Shown in pieces: positions 1-6,985 of a stretch of DNA of 64,000 nucleotides. How positions within the stretch are numbered: position 1 is the stretch's first letter; each line of letters opens with the position of its first letter. Origin of the DNA: Flavitalea sp966112615 (GTDB lineage: Bacteria > Bacteroidota > Bacteroidia > Chitinophagales > Chitinophagaceae); contig CBHWDO010000007.1 in the NCBI GenBank assembly GCA_966112615.1, forward strand, positions 97,303 to 161,302. The letters run 5' to 3'. The position numbers were made by a program, and so were the translations under genes. The notes under the pieces are model-generated. The model was not told the origin of the DNA. It ran no database searches and was given only the letters and a program-made list of their open reading frames with translations.

Positions 1-399
1 GACTTTTATTTTATAACTAATCTTTTTTTGCGGATTTGCATTGGCGCTTATAGTGTAAAGAATTTCATTACTAAAATCTTTTACAACACCTAATGCCGGT
101 GATATGGTATATCCATCTTTTTGGAAATTAGATTGTAATGGCGTAAGCTGGAGACTTGAAGCATTATGAGGGATAACAATATCAATTGAACCAGCTAATG
201 ACTGTTGGCCATTTGTAATGACGGGATGTTCTATATCAATTGAAACATTGTTGGTTTCACTGAATTTAAAATCATTTATTTTGATTGTTAAAAGGTCTAT
301 TTCAGGAAGTCTGGGTGTTTGATCATCATCTTTGGAACAGGATAAAAATACTATTGAAAACGAAAGAATAGCTGCCAGGAAAAACAAGAAATGCCTCAT
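1..399 (-). CDS. Putative surface lipoprotein, C-terminus cut by window edge
   Basis: The reading frame is open on the minus strand from an ATG at 399 to the window edge, 133 codons without a stop, so the C-terminus is missing. The N-terminus is a hydrophobic signal ending in a lipobox (FLSC), giving a lipid-anchored protein. The residues after the cysteine (SKDDDQ) resemble the lipoprotein export signal that sends Bacteroidota lipoproteins to the outer leaflet, so surface exposure is inferred. The rest is polar and beta-like, with no family I recognise; it resembles the small Ig-like or DUF5018-like lipoproteins of glycan loci. It diverges from the CPBP gene at 565 across a 165-base AT-rich gap. 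Confidence 0.7.
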   Translation of the reverse strand, partial: MRHFLFFLAAILSFSIVFLSCSKDDDQTPRLPEIDLLTIKINDFKFSETNNVSIDIEHPVITNGQQSLAGSIDIVIPHNASSLQLTPLQSNFQKDGYTISPALGVVKDFSNEILYTISANANPQKKISYKIKV

Positions 400-497
400 C
401 GATAAAGTTTAATTGGCGGCGAAACTAATCCTGGCTTCAATAAAATAAAAAGCAATAGTGTGTTGGATTGAGTATATGAAGTTTGAACGGAATCAAA

Positions 498-526
498 TTG
501 ATAAGTTCATAATTTTTTTATATTAG
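498..526 (+). promoter_or_regulatory. Candidate promoter for the CPBP gene
   Basis: A TTG at 498-500 is followed after 18 bases by TATATTAG at 519-526, one mismatch from the Bacteroidota minus-7 box TAnnTTTG. The box lies 38 bases before the ATG at 565. The match is inexact, so this is a tentative call. Confidence 0.35.
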
Positions 527-564
527 CTGAACCCTACATTTCTAAAAAATTAGACTCAGATCAA

Positions 565-1293
565 ATGAAAAATGCCGGCTCGATTATCCTCGGTTTCCTG
601 GTTCTTTTTGTAATCTATCATTTCCCGGAGTTTTTTGATGCCTTTTGGATTGCTGCTGTGTGTAAGATTGGGTTCTTAATGGTAGCTTTTGTAGTAGCGA
701 GATTGCAGGGCTGGAGAGAGCTGGAGGGTTATGGACTTTCCTTCAAAAGGAAATGGGGTTATCACCTGGCATTAGGATTACTTGTTGGAATTGCGGCATT
801 TACTTTTTCTATAGTGCTGTCAGTTAAATTTTCTTTTGAAGAATTGGTAAGTGTCAAGAATGCAGAATTTTTTCTTGATCAACTACCATTGGTTTTATTG
901 ATGACTTTCTTTCCTTCCATTGCGGAGGACATCCTTACCCGAGGCTACCTGTTGGCCCATTTTCCCAAAATGCAGCAATGGCAGTGGGTGCTGTTTTCGG
1001 CCTCAATCTATGTATTGAATCATATATGGCGATTGAATGAGGATATTTCAGTTTTGTCATACCTGTTTATTTTAGGATTAGTTTTAGGACTGGCTGTTCA
1101 AATCACCCGGTCTCTATGGCTTGCCTTGGGAATCCATTGGGGAGCAAATATCGCGTTTGAATTGAGTAAGGCAGGGGTTGAGGTAAGAACAGTAGGATAT
1201 GAATACGGTTCAACCTGGATGCTTGCTATAGCCTGGGGAGTTATTCTGGTGTTTTTAATTGGGTTTAACTATGGAAAACCAAATAGAACTTAA
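565..1293 (+). CDS. CPBP family intramembrane metalloprotease
   Basis: A 242-residue polytopic membrane protein with the three conserved signatures of the CPBP/Abi (CAAX-like) protease family. These are E121-D122...R126 (EDILTR, where the family usually has EExxxR), an NH pair in a membrane helix with H153, and H191WGAN195. These residues normally coordinate the catalytic metal within the membrane. Hydrophobic segments lie around residues 5-45, 66-88, 106-120, 141-152, 164-180 and 218-237. Family members mature prenylated or bacteriocin-like peptides or act in immunity, but no substrate can be read from this context. The second Glu of motif 1 is Asp here, a conservative change. The gene ends 4 bases from the convergent cupin gene. 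Confidence 0.8.
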   Translation: MKNAGSIILGFLVLFVIYHFPEFFDAFWIAAVCKIGFLMVAFVVARLQGWRELEGYGLSFKRKWGYHLALGLLVGIAAFTFSIVLSVKFSFEELVSVKNAEFFLDQLPLVLLMTFFPSIAEDILTRGYLLAHFPKMQQWQWVLFSASIYVLNHIWRLNEDISVLSYLFILGLVLGLAVQITRSLWLALGIHWGANIAFELSKAGVEVRTVGYEYGSTWMLAIAWGVILVFLIGFNYGKPNRT

Positions 1294-1297
1294 TTTA

Positions 1298-1843
1298 CTA
1301 CCTGCAATACCTTTCAATCAGTGCTCTCTCTATTCCATTTCGCCTACCTTTTTTAGCAAGCTGATCGAACATAGGACTTAGGATCTTCATGAGGCCAGGT
1401 AGATACGAGTCACTAAGGTTTCCTATTATAGCAATATGCTGAAGGCTTTTAGGAACTGATTTTTTATTGGTAAAGCCATCTTCAGCCAATCCATATAGAA
1501 TCCTTAAAGCCTGCTCAAACCCTTCATGGCCCGGTGTTATTTTTACATTGAACCTGATCTCACTATTGCCAGGATTAAAGAAACTGTGTACCTGGTTTTT
1601 CTGTACCGTATAGGTTTCCGTGGGTTGCAATATCCTTGTTTTGTTTCCGCCCAGTTTTAAACCTAATGCCCCGTCTATTGCAGTAAATGTTTCGGTAAAT
1701 GTTTTATGATAATGAGGGAAGTTTTTGCCTTTTGGCATTAGCGTGCATTCAATTTCCGATATCATGGAATTTGTTTCACTGCTGGTTTGTAAAAAAGTTA
1801 CAGTGTCCTTGATAACAGAGTTTATGATTTTTCTTTTCATCAT
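1298..1843 (-). CDS. Cupin domain protein
   Basis: A 181-residue cytosolic protein. Residues about 25-105 form a cupin barrel: the FPHYHKTFTETF segment supplies the HxH...E metal-binding set of motif 1, and VHSFFNPG matches the motif 2 His. The C-terminal 60 residues are a helical extension I do not recognise. Start is the ATG at 1843, which overlaps the stop of the upstream SnoaL-like gene by one base (TAATG), so translation is probably coupled; a second in-frame ATG follows directly. It is the last gene of a leftward trio with the Crp-like regulator and the SnoaL-like protein. Substrate unknown; small cupins of this type include dioxygenases and sugar-binding proteins. Confidence 0.75.
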   Translation of the reverse strand: MMKRKIINSVIKDTVTFLQTSSETNSMISEIECTLMPKGKNFPHYHKTFTETFTAIDGALGLKLGGNKTRILQPTETYTVQKNQVHSFFNPGNSEIRFNVKITPGHEGFEQALRILYGLAEDGFTNKKSVPKSLQHIAIIGNLSDSYLPGLMKILSPMFDQLAKKGRRNGIERALIERYCR

Positions 1844-2238
1844 TATTGTTTGAGTTGTTTTTCAATGGTTGCTCCATCTATCAATGCCCAATGCGCTATG
1901 ATTTTTCCTTCCTGGATTCTAAATTGCCTAAAGCCTGTGGTATAAATTTCTTTACCGGTAGGCTGAATTCCTCTCCAGGTTCCTGTATGTTTTAATTCCA
2001 TCCGGATTCTTATAATGCACTGATCATTTTCCGTGACCTGTCCTTCAATCATTGATCTATGTTCAAAAGATTTACTTGTTTCCAAAATCCATTGCTTTGT
2101 TCCTTCATTTCCAGTTGGAAAAGATTTTGATAAGGAATAATCCTGGTAATCCCGATGCAAGTACTCATGCATCTTTTCAAATGTTTGCTTATTCCAGATT
2201 TCTTCGACGAAATTTTGCACCAGCGTTGAATTGTTCAT
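1843..2238 (-). CDS. SnoaL-like ester cyclase family protein
   Basis: About 131 residues with the NTF2-like/SnoaL fold seen in polyketide ester cyclases: an N-terminal helix (VEEIWNKQ), a loop rich in His and Tyr, and the C-terminal TTGFRQFRIQEGKIIAHW strand pair typical of the ester cyclase branch. I chose the ATG at 2238. The longer frame begins with a GTG at 2304 almost on the upstream stop and adds 22 residues without family character. The role is unknown; such proteins often bind small hydrophobic or polyketide-like ligands. It shares an operon with the Crp-like gene upstream and the cupin gene downstream (TAATG overlap). Confidence 0.75.
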   Translation of the reverse strand: MNNSTLVQNFVEEIWNKQTFEKMHEYLHRDYQDYSLSKSFPTGNEGTKQWILETSKSFEHRSMIEGQVTENDQCIIRIRMELKHTGTWRGIQPTGKEIYTTGFRQFRIQEGKIIAHWALIDGATIEKQLKQ

Positions 2239-2309
2239 TTCATTAGTTTTTATGAAGTACAAAATTCGGTGCTGGTGAAGTAGCTGACCTGCGTCATTTG
2301 TCACATAAT

Positions 2310-2876
2310 TTACTTTAGGGATCGAAGGCGGCTTAAGGTTTCCCGGCTCATTCCCAGGTATGACGCAACCTGTGTCAGGGATACACGTTGAAGAAAATCG
2401 GGATGGTGTACAACAAGCTTTTTGTAGCGTTGTTTTGCTGAAAGGATTTTAAAGCTGTCTGCATGTTCCTGTTGCCTGCTGATAATCGTTTCCAGTACTT
2501 TTCTTCCAAAAGCCTCCACCTCATGCGATCTTTTATAAGCATCCAATAATTTATCCTTATCAATTTTTATTGCACTGGTATTTTCACAGGTTACAATAGT
2601 ATATTCTGAAGGGGAATTTTCTTTTAAGCTTTTAATGTTGGTCGCAAATTCATTTTCAAAAAAGAAATCTGTATTGATATCTTTTCCATCCAGGTTATAG
2701 GTCGCTTTGCAAAATCCTTTAGTTATGAAATATATTGATTTGCAAATCTGTCCTTCTTTAAGAATAACAGTGTTTTTATTGAAATTCATTTCAATTAAAC
2801 TGTCATTTAATATATCCCATGAATCTGCTGAAATGGATGTATTTAATGAAATATATGATTTCAAGAGTGATAGCAT
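2310..2876 (-). CDS. Crp/Fnr family transcriptional regulator
   Basis: A 188-residue regulator. Residues about 15-115 are a cyclic-nucleotide-binding-like beta barrel (EGQICKSIYFITKGF is the usual strand-turn-strand), followed by a dimerisation helix and a C-terminal HTH with LTQVASYLGMSRETLSR as the helix-turn-helix. The barrel lacks the clear RxE phosphate cassette of true cAMP receptors, as is common in Bacteroidota members, so its ligand is unknown. It heads a leftward group with the SnoaL-like and cupin genes and may regulate them. The 112-base upstream gap (2877-2988) shows no clear promoter or hairpin. Confidence 0.85.
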   Translation of the reverse strand: MLSLLKSYISLNTSISADSWDILNDSLIEMNFNKNTVILKEGQICKSIYFITKGFCKATYNLDGKDINTDFFFENEFATNIKSLKENSPSEYTIVTCENTSAIKIDKDKLLDAYKRSHEVEAFGRKVLETIISRQQEHADSFKILSAKQRYKKLVVHHPDFLQRVSLTQVASYLGMSRETLSRLRSLK

Positions 2877-2988
2877 ACCTGTGAGATTCTACGTTTAGTA
2901 AAACTATATCAGGGTAGGCAGGTATAAAAGAGCAGAGAGTTGAATTGTTATTTTTGATGTATTAATTGTGTAAAGTAGCAGTTAGCTA

Positions 2989-3522
2989 TTATTGGTATCT
3001 TAAAGGCAGCATATTCATTTTAAGCATGAATAACAATATGATCATACCTATGGTGCCAATGGCTGCAAGGATATTTACTACTTTTTGTGCTGTGAAAGAA
3101 TTCGACAGGATTTTTACCAGTATTGCATAAATAATTATTCCAATAATTCCTCCGGTAGTATTAGTGATCACATCCGTAATATCTAAAGCGCCAATTGCCA
3201 TTACATATTGCAGGGATTCAATCAATAAGCTGATCAACATACAGATCAACACTTTGCCGAATATTGATAATCTTTTTTGTAGTATTGAAATATAGATCCC
3301 CAGTGGTATGAAGACCAAAATATTCAGTATGGTTCCCAGTTTGTCTATACTTCCATTATATAGCACATATTCCCTGAAAGGGATCAGGTTATATCGCCGG
3401 TGGTTCCCATAGTTGAAATGCACGCCCAGTTTAAACAGTAAGATCCATACCAGTGCGATAAGATATATGGAGAACAGGATTGAAGTTATCCTGTTGGAAG
3501 TGCGGACTGACTGGGCTTCCAT
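2989..3522 (-). CDS. VanZ family membrane protein
   Basis: A 177-residue protein with about five membrane segments (near 13-31, 61-80, 88-106, 130-150 and 153-170). The N-terminal arrangement NLIPFREY followed by a GTILNILVFIPLGIYIS helix is diagnostic of the VanZ family, as is the acidic helix ESLQYV and the DITDVITNTTGG turn before the last helices. VanZ gives low-level teicoplanin resistance in enterococcal vanA clusters; most relatives have no proven role. It follows the EthD-like lipoprotein gene after 26 bases on the same strand and is probably the last gene of the marR-arr operon. A resistance role is inferred from context only. Confidence 0.85.
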   Translation of the reverse strand: MEAQSVRTSNRITSILFSIYLIALVWILLFKLGVHFNYGNHRRYNLIPFREYVLYNGSIDKLGTILNILVFIPLGIYISILQKRLSIFGKVLICMLISLLIESLQYVMAIGALDITDVITNTTGGIIGIIIYAILVKILSNSFTAQKVVNILAAIGTIGMIILLFMLKMNMLPLRYQ

Positions 3523-3548
3523 AAATGGTTTTTGATTATCCTGTCAAT

Positions 3549-3947
3549 TTAATTAGTTTTTATTGTTTTGATCTCGCTAATGTTGATGATAGGCTGAATA
3601 TTGGTGTAATTTTTAAAGTCCTTTATGATGGTATCCCTGTTTTGCGCAATAGCTTTATTATATTCCGAAACATCTTTTATATAAAAAGTTCCGATAGCTG
3701 CATAGGGCGCCTTATCGCTGGAAGTTCGACCACTTAGTCCATTTTCAATTTCATAGAAGTTTAAATTTCTACCTAGAAAGCCGGCCACCATTGGCATATG
3801 TTTGGACTCATAATAATTCATGTCGAAAGTTTTACCTTCTCCTGAAGGGTAAAGGATGGTTACCTTGAACATGCCAGGAGTTGGTTTGACTGTCCTGCAA
3901 CCAATTATGGTAGTAAAGGCTATTAACAAGAAGATCAGTTTTTTCAT
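3549..3947 (-). CDS. EthD-domain lipoprotein
   Basis: A 132-residue protein. I start it at the ATG at 3947 (MKKLIF...) because this gives a proper signal with a lipobox ending IIGC; the frame is open further upstream, but that stretch overlaps arr. The mature part is a small ferredoxin-like alpha/beta EthD/DUF4286-type domain. Its segment MFKVTILYP, the Tyr-Glu-Ser-Lys-His stretch (YYESKHMPM) and the late TFYIKD strand match the EthD family, whose founder is needed for ETBE degradation. Members with a lipid anchor are less usual, so it probably acts in the periplasm. It sits 10 bases after arr and 26 before vanZ. Confidence 0.7.
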   Translation of the reverse strand: MKKLIFLLIAFTTIIGCRTVKPTPGMFKVTILYPSGEGKTFDMNYYESKHMPMVAGFLGRNLNFYEIENGLSGRTSSDKAPYAAIGTFYIKDVSEYNKAIAQNRDTIIKDFKNYTNIQPIINISEIKTIKTN

Positions 3948-3957
3948 ATGATAGGTG

Positions 3958-4398
3958 TTAATCGTTTTTTGAATTAATTCCCTGAGCCTGCAATTTTGCA
4001 ATCCCTTCCTTCATAGCCATTACCTGTTCCTTTGGATGTCCATGCCATGACTTCACTTCTCCAACAACTTTGAATGGATGTGCTGAACGATAGGATTTAC
4101 TAGGATTTCCGGGGAATTTATTGTCGGTCAGATCCGGATCATCTTCAATTGGTCCGGTTGGTTCTACAAGATATATTCTCTCAGGACCTTCTCCAAAGGC
4201 CAGTTCCGCACCCCAGATGGCAGCATCAATGGTTGCTGACAAGAAAATATATTTAGCATTCTTTCGCTCTCCATAATTTGAATTAAATCCAACTTGGATC
4301 AATTCTCCTAATCTAAGATCGGCTTTTGTTCCATGGAAATAGGTTTGTTGAAACGGGGTATGAATGGTTGAAAAATTGTTGTTGGTTTGTTTTTCCAT
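3958..4398 (-). CDS. arr: Rifampin ADP-ribosyltransferase (Arr)
   Basis: At 146 residues it is the usual length for Arr, which inactivates rifamycins by ADP-ribosylating the ansa-chain hydroxyl with NAD as donor. Recognisable blocks are YFHGTKADL at 20-28 (NAD-binding His22), DAAIWGAELA at 58-67, YLVEPTGPIEDDP at 76-88 with the catalytic Asp in EDDP, NKFPGNPSKSYRS at 93-105, and a C-terminal GHPKEQV. These match mycobacterial and integron Arr closely. At the usual active-site Tyr, alignment by eye places Phe52, a conservative change to check. There is no signal peptide, so it is cytosolic. It lies 7 bases behind a marR gene and was probably co-transcribed and induced with it. Confidence 0.93.
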   Translation of the reverse strand: MEKQTNNNFSTIHTPFQQTYFHGTKADLRLGELIQVGFNSNYGERKNAKYIFLSATIDAAIWGAELAFGEGPERIYLVEPTGPIEDDPDLTDNKFPGNPSKSYRSAHPFKVVGEVKSWHGHPKEQVMAMKEGIAKLQAQGINSKND

Positions 4399-4405
4399 TT
4401 GATGA

Positions 4406-4855
4406 TTATTTAAATTTAGCGGTGGTGTTCTTCATCAATTCCATTGATCTTGATAGGTAGGATGAGATGGTTTCTATTTCTTTTACGGTATAAGAGGAAA
4501 TCAAATGGTCCGTTTCATCCTGGAATTCCTCATAAAATGGTTTCAGGATTGCCTGGATCTTTTCGGGATCGGGAACAATGATAACTTTCCTCCGGTCCGA
4601 CTTGTCATAATGCCTTTTAACCAGTTTCTTTTTTTCAAAACGGTCGATCAGTCCGGTTACCGCCCCGGTTGTTAAACCAGATAAGTTGGCCAGTTCACCC
4701 GCTGTCATACTTCCTTTCTGCAGGAAAAATCCAAGATATTTATGATCTGTCCCTGGAAACCCTGCCTTCCTTGCAATCAATTCATGCATCTGTAACAGGG
4801 TGTATGCATATTGCTGTCCTGCTTTACGAAGTGATATAATGTCGTTTTTCTTCAT
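4406..4855 (-). CDS. MarR family transcriptional regulator
   Basis: A 149-residue winged-helix protein. Helical dimerisation ends flank a DNA-binding core at about 40-105, with SMTAGELANLSGLTTGAVTG as the HTH and a DKSDRRKVIIVP wing whose Asp-Arg-Arg is the MarR hallmark. MarR proteins usually repress their own promoter and the adjacent resistance or detoxification gene and release DNA on binding phenolic or drug ligands. Here it is the first gene ahead of arr (7-base gap), the EthD lipoprotein and vanZ. A perfect inverted repeat covers its own minus-10-like box (4873-4891), supporting autoregulation. The ATG at 4855 is the only sensible start. Confidence 0.9.
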   Translation of the reverse strand: MKKNDIISLRKAGQQYAYTLLQMHELIARKAGFPGTDHKYLGFFLQKGSMTAGELANLSGLTTGAVTGLIDRFEKKKLVKRHYDKSDRRKVIIVPDPEKIQAILKPFYEEFQDETDHLISSYTVKEIETISSYLSRSMELMKNTTAKFK

Positions 4856-4872
4856 TTTACTTTATGGCTGAA

Positions 4873-4891
4873 TATCTTAGCGACAAAGATA
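4873..4891 (-). promoter_or_regulatory. marR-arr promoter box overlapped by inverted repeat (operator candidate)
   Basis: On the minus strand TATCTTTG (4891-4884) is an exact Bacteroidota TAnnTTTG minus-7 box, 28 bases before the marR ATG. The same bases form half of a perfect inverted repeat, TATCTT-N7-AAGATA, spanning 4873-4891. A repressor bound here would block transcription, the classic arrangement for MarR autoregulation. No good TTG minus-33 element is visible. Confidence 0.5.
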
Positions 4892-4930
4892 AAAATGAAT
4901 CTGTATTTTTTCATTAAAATTGTATAGCAC

Positions 4931-5461
4931 TCAGGAGTTGGCCATTTTCAACAATTCATTGGTAGTTTTCCAGTTCCTTGTAGTGGCGATCACTTTCAGT
5001 TTAGATTCGAGGAAGTTGGTATGGATCTTTGTTTTGCCATATCCCTGTGCACAATAGGTATAGATCACTTTTGGAGTGTATACAAACTGTTCACCCGGCA
5101 AGGCTTTTTCAGAAATAATTTTTGGATCGAATGGGCCAGGTGTTGTTGCGAGATAAGTCAGGTAAAGATTGGACTTGTCTTCAGTGAATGGATTCTGTTC
5201 GATGATTGTCTCTAGTTCTTTGGACGTTAACACTATTACTGAAACATTTAAATCGAACGAATCTTTGATCGCTGAAGAAATTTGTTCTTCAAGTTGTTTG
5301 TTGTTTTTTGCCTTAGCGTTAAAAACAACATTCCCGCTTTGAAGATAGGTTTTGATATTGCTGAAACCCAATTGCTCATAAAGATCTTTCAAAGCTGGCA
5401 TTTTGATCATGTTATGCCCGCTGACGTTAATTCCACGGAGCAGGGAGATGAAGGTGAGCAT
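4931..5461 (-). CDS. DUF1697 family protein
   Basis: A 176-residue soluble protein with the DUF1697 (YP_ /PF08002) signature: an N-terminal FISLLRGINVSGHNMIKM, LKDLYEQLGF, the TYLQSGNVVF strand, and later VIVLTSKELE. The family has a ferredoxin-like fold and is widespread in bacteria; no biochemical role is established. Length is typical. It is 23 bases downstream of the membrane-protein gene at 5485 on the same strand, so the two may be co-transcribed. It is separated from marR by 75 bases. Confidence 0.85.
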   Translation of the reverse strand: MLTFISLLRGINVSGHNMIKMPALKDLYEQLGFSNIKTYLQSGNVVFNAKAKNNKQLEEQISSAIKDSFDLNVSVIVLTSKELETIIEQNPFTEDKSNLYLTYLATTPGPFDPKIISEKALPGEQFVYTPKVIYTYCAQGYGKTKIHTNFLESKLKVIATTRNWKTTNELLKMANS

Positions 5462-5484
5462 TGGTTATACTATGTTGATAATTT

Positions 5485-6192
5485 TTACGATTTGATCGTG
5501 TTATAGATCCATTCTGAAATGTCCTGGTGAAGCGGACTTCCGAAAGTTAAGACTTCAAATGTCTGTTCAATAATAATCAAAGATCCCACAATCAGTAATA
5601 CCGGATGAATTCTTTTTAATTTGATATAATCATGTATCCACGCAAAAATAATAAGACTGTCTGCAAGTATTAGTCCAAACCAGATATCTGGTCTTGGTAC
5701 CGCTGGAAAATAATGCCTGAAACGAAACCATGCTGGCCAAAGAACAACAATGGTAGCCAGTAACATGAAACGCTTATGATAGGCTGGTTTGTTGCGATAA
5801 ATAATACCAGCAATAACCAGGGACAGGAAAAGAAGTCCTGAAGTTATCACACCAAATAGTGTCGAATAAGAAAATTTTCCTGAGCCTGCTTCGAGGTCGC
5901 GATCAACAACAAACATTCCAACCGGTATCATAGTTATGAATATCCCAGCAGCAAATACAGCTCCTGCCATTCCTAGCCTTGAATGCAATTTGTAATTTCT
6001 GAAATGGATCAATGCAGGTTGTATGGCAAATAATATGATCCACGCGAATGCAAATGCACCATGGAGGTGAATAACAATTGGCGCTTCAAAATTTCCCGTA
6101 GAAACTGGTATAAAAAACGTCTTTGCAAATCCTATAAAGGCTGCTAATAATCCAATGATGGATATAATGAAGAAGAATGATGGTTTTCTCAA
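5485..6192 (-). CDS. Multipass membrane protein, DUF2306-like
   Basis: A 235-residue protein with about seven hydrophobic helices (near 6-26, 41-62, 73-95, 108-128, 140-158, 170-188 and 197-216) and conserved-looking His in helices and loops (IHLHGAF, LHSRLG, YHKRFM, RFRHY). The spacing of these His resembles DUF2306 and other haem- or quinone-associated membrane proteins, but I cannot assign a function. The start is a TTG at 6192; the resulting short basic N-terminus before helix 1 is reasonable and no ATG fits. It is followed by DUF1697 after 23 bases and diverges from the DUF1080 gene at 6284. Confidence 0.65.
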   Translation of the reverse strand: MRKPSFFFIISIIGLLAAFIGFAKTFFIPVSTGNFEAPIVIHLHGAFAFAWIILFAIQPALIHFRNYKLHSRLGMAGAVFAAGIFITMIPVGMFVVDRDLEAGSGKFSYSTLFGVITSGLLFLSLVIAGIIYRNKPAYHKRFMLLATIVVLWPAWFRFRHYFPAVPRPDIWFGLILADSLIIFAWIHDYIKLKRIHPVLLIVGSLIIIEQTFEVLTFGSPLHQDISEWIYNTIKS

Positions 6193-6283
6193 TTAATAAA
6201 TTGGGTGGTTATAAAGTAATGTACAAAACCGAAATTTTAAAATGAAGTGAAGTGCTTATATTTATCTTAAACTAGCAACCAAC

Positions 6284-6985
6284 ATGAATCGCCTGCTCTT
6301 CTCCTTTTTAATCCTTGCTATTTCCTGTAACTTCAAAACCGAACCTAACACCCTCTCCTCCCAGGAAAAGGAACAGGGCTACACACTTCTTTTTGATGGT
6401 AAGACCCTCAACGGTTGGCATCTCTACAATAAAGGACAAGGCGAATCCTCCTGGAAAGTGGTCAATAATGAATTGTATTGCGATCCGGTGGATAAGTCGG
6501 AGAACAGTGACCTGGTGACCGATAATGAATTTGAAAACTACGAGTTGCAACTGGAGTGGAAGATCTCGGAGAAAGGAAACAGCGGCATCTTTATCAATGT
6601 TCAGGAAAGACCGGAACTGGCTACAGCATGGGCTTCAGGACCGGAATACCAGATCCTCGAAGAAACACATCACGACTTCCCCAATGAAAAGAAACGTGCT
6701 GGTTGCCTGTATAATTTCTATCCTCAAATAAATACTGCTAAACTGCATCCGTTGAATGAATGGAATCAATCGCGCATTGTTCAGCAAAACGGTAAGGTGG
6801 AATTCTACCTGAACGGCATACTAACCTGCAAGGAAGATTTTAATTCACAGGCATGGAAAGATACCATAGCAAATACCCATTTCAAGGAATTCCCTGAATT
6901 CGGTAAACATACCAAAGGCCGTATTGCTTTGCAGGACTGGGCTAAGGGAGTTTATTTCCGTAACATCAAGATCAGGGAATTGTAA
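6284..6985 (+). CDS. DUF1080 (3-keto-disaccharide hydrolase-type) lipoprotein
   Basis: A 233-residue lipoprotein: short signal ending AISC, then one concanavalin-like jelly-roll domain of family PF06439. Typical marks are TLLFDGKTLNGWH near residue 34, GNSGIFINVQE, WASGPEYQILEE and the C-terminal KGVYFRNIKIREL. Members have been shown to cleave 3-keto-glycosides made by partner oxidoreductases; others only bind glycans. The gene overlaps the downstream GH43 gene by one base (TAATG), indicating a two-gene operon for a plant-type or gum polysaccharide. Action is expected at the outer membrane or in the periplasm. Confidence 0.85.
   Translation: MNRLLFSFLILAISCNFKTEPNTLSSQEKEQGYTLLFDGKTLNGWHLYNKGQGESSWKVVNNELYCDPVDKSENSDLVTDNEFENYELQLEWKISEKGNSGIFINVQERPELATAWASGPEYQILEETHHDFPNEKKRAGCLYNFYPQINTAKLHPLNEWNQSRIVQQNGKVEFYLNGILTCKEDFNSQAWKDTIANTHFKEFPEFGKHTKGRIALQDWAKGVYFRNIKIREL

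Noticed and set aside
2239..2304. N-terminal extension of the SnoaL-like protein from GTG at 2304
   Set aside because: The extra residues do not match the family and the start touches the previous gene's end; the ATG at 2238 is better.
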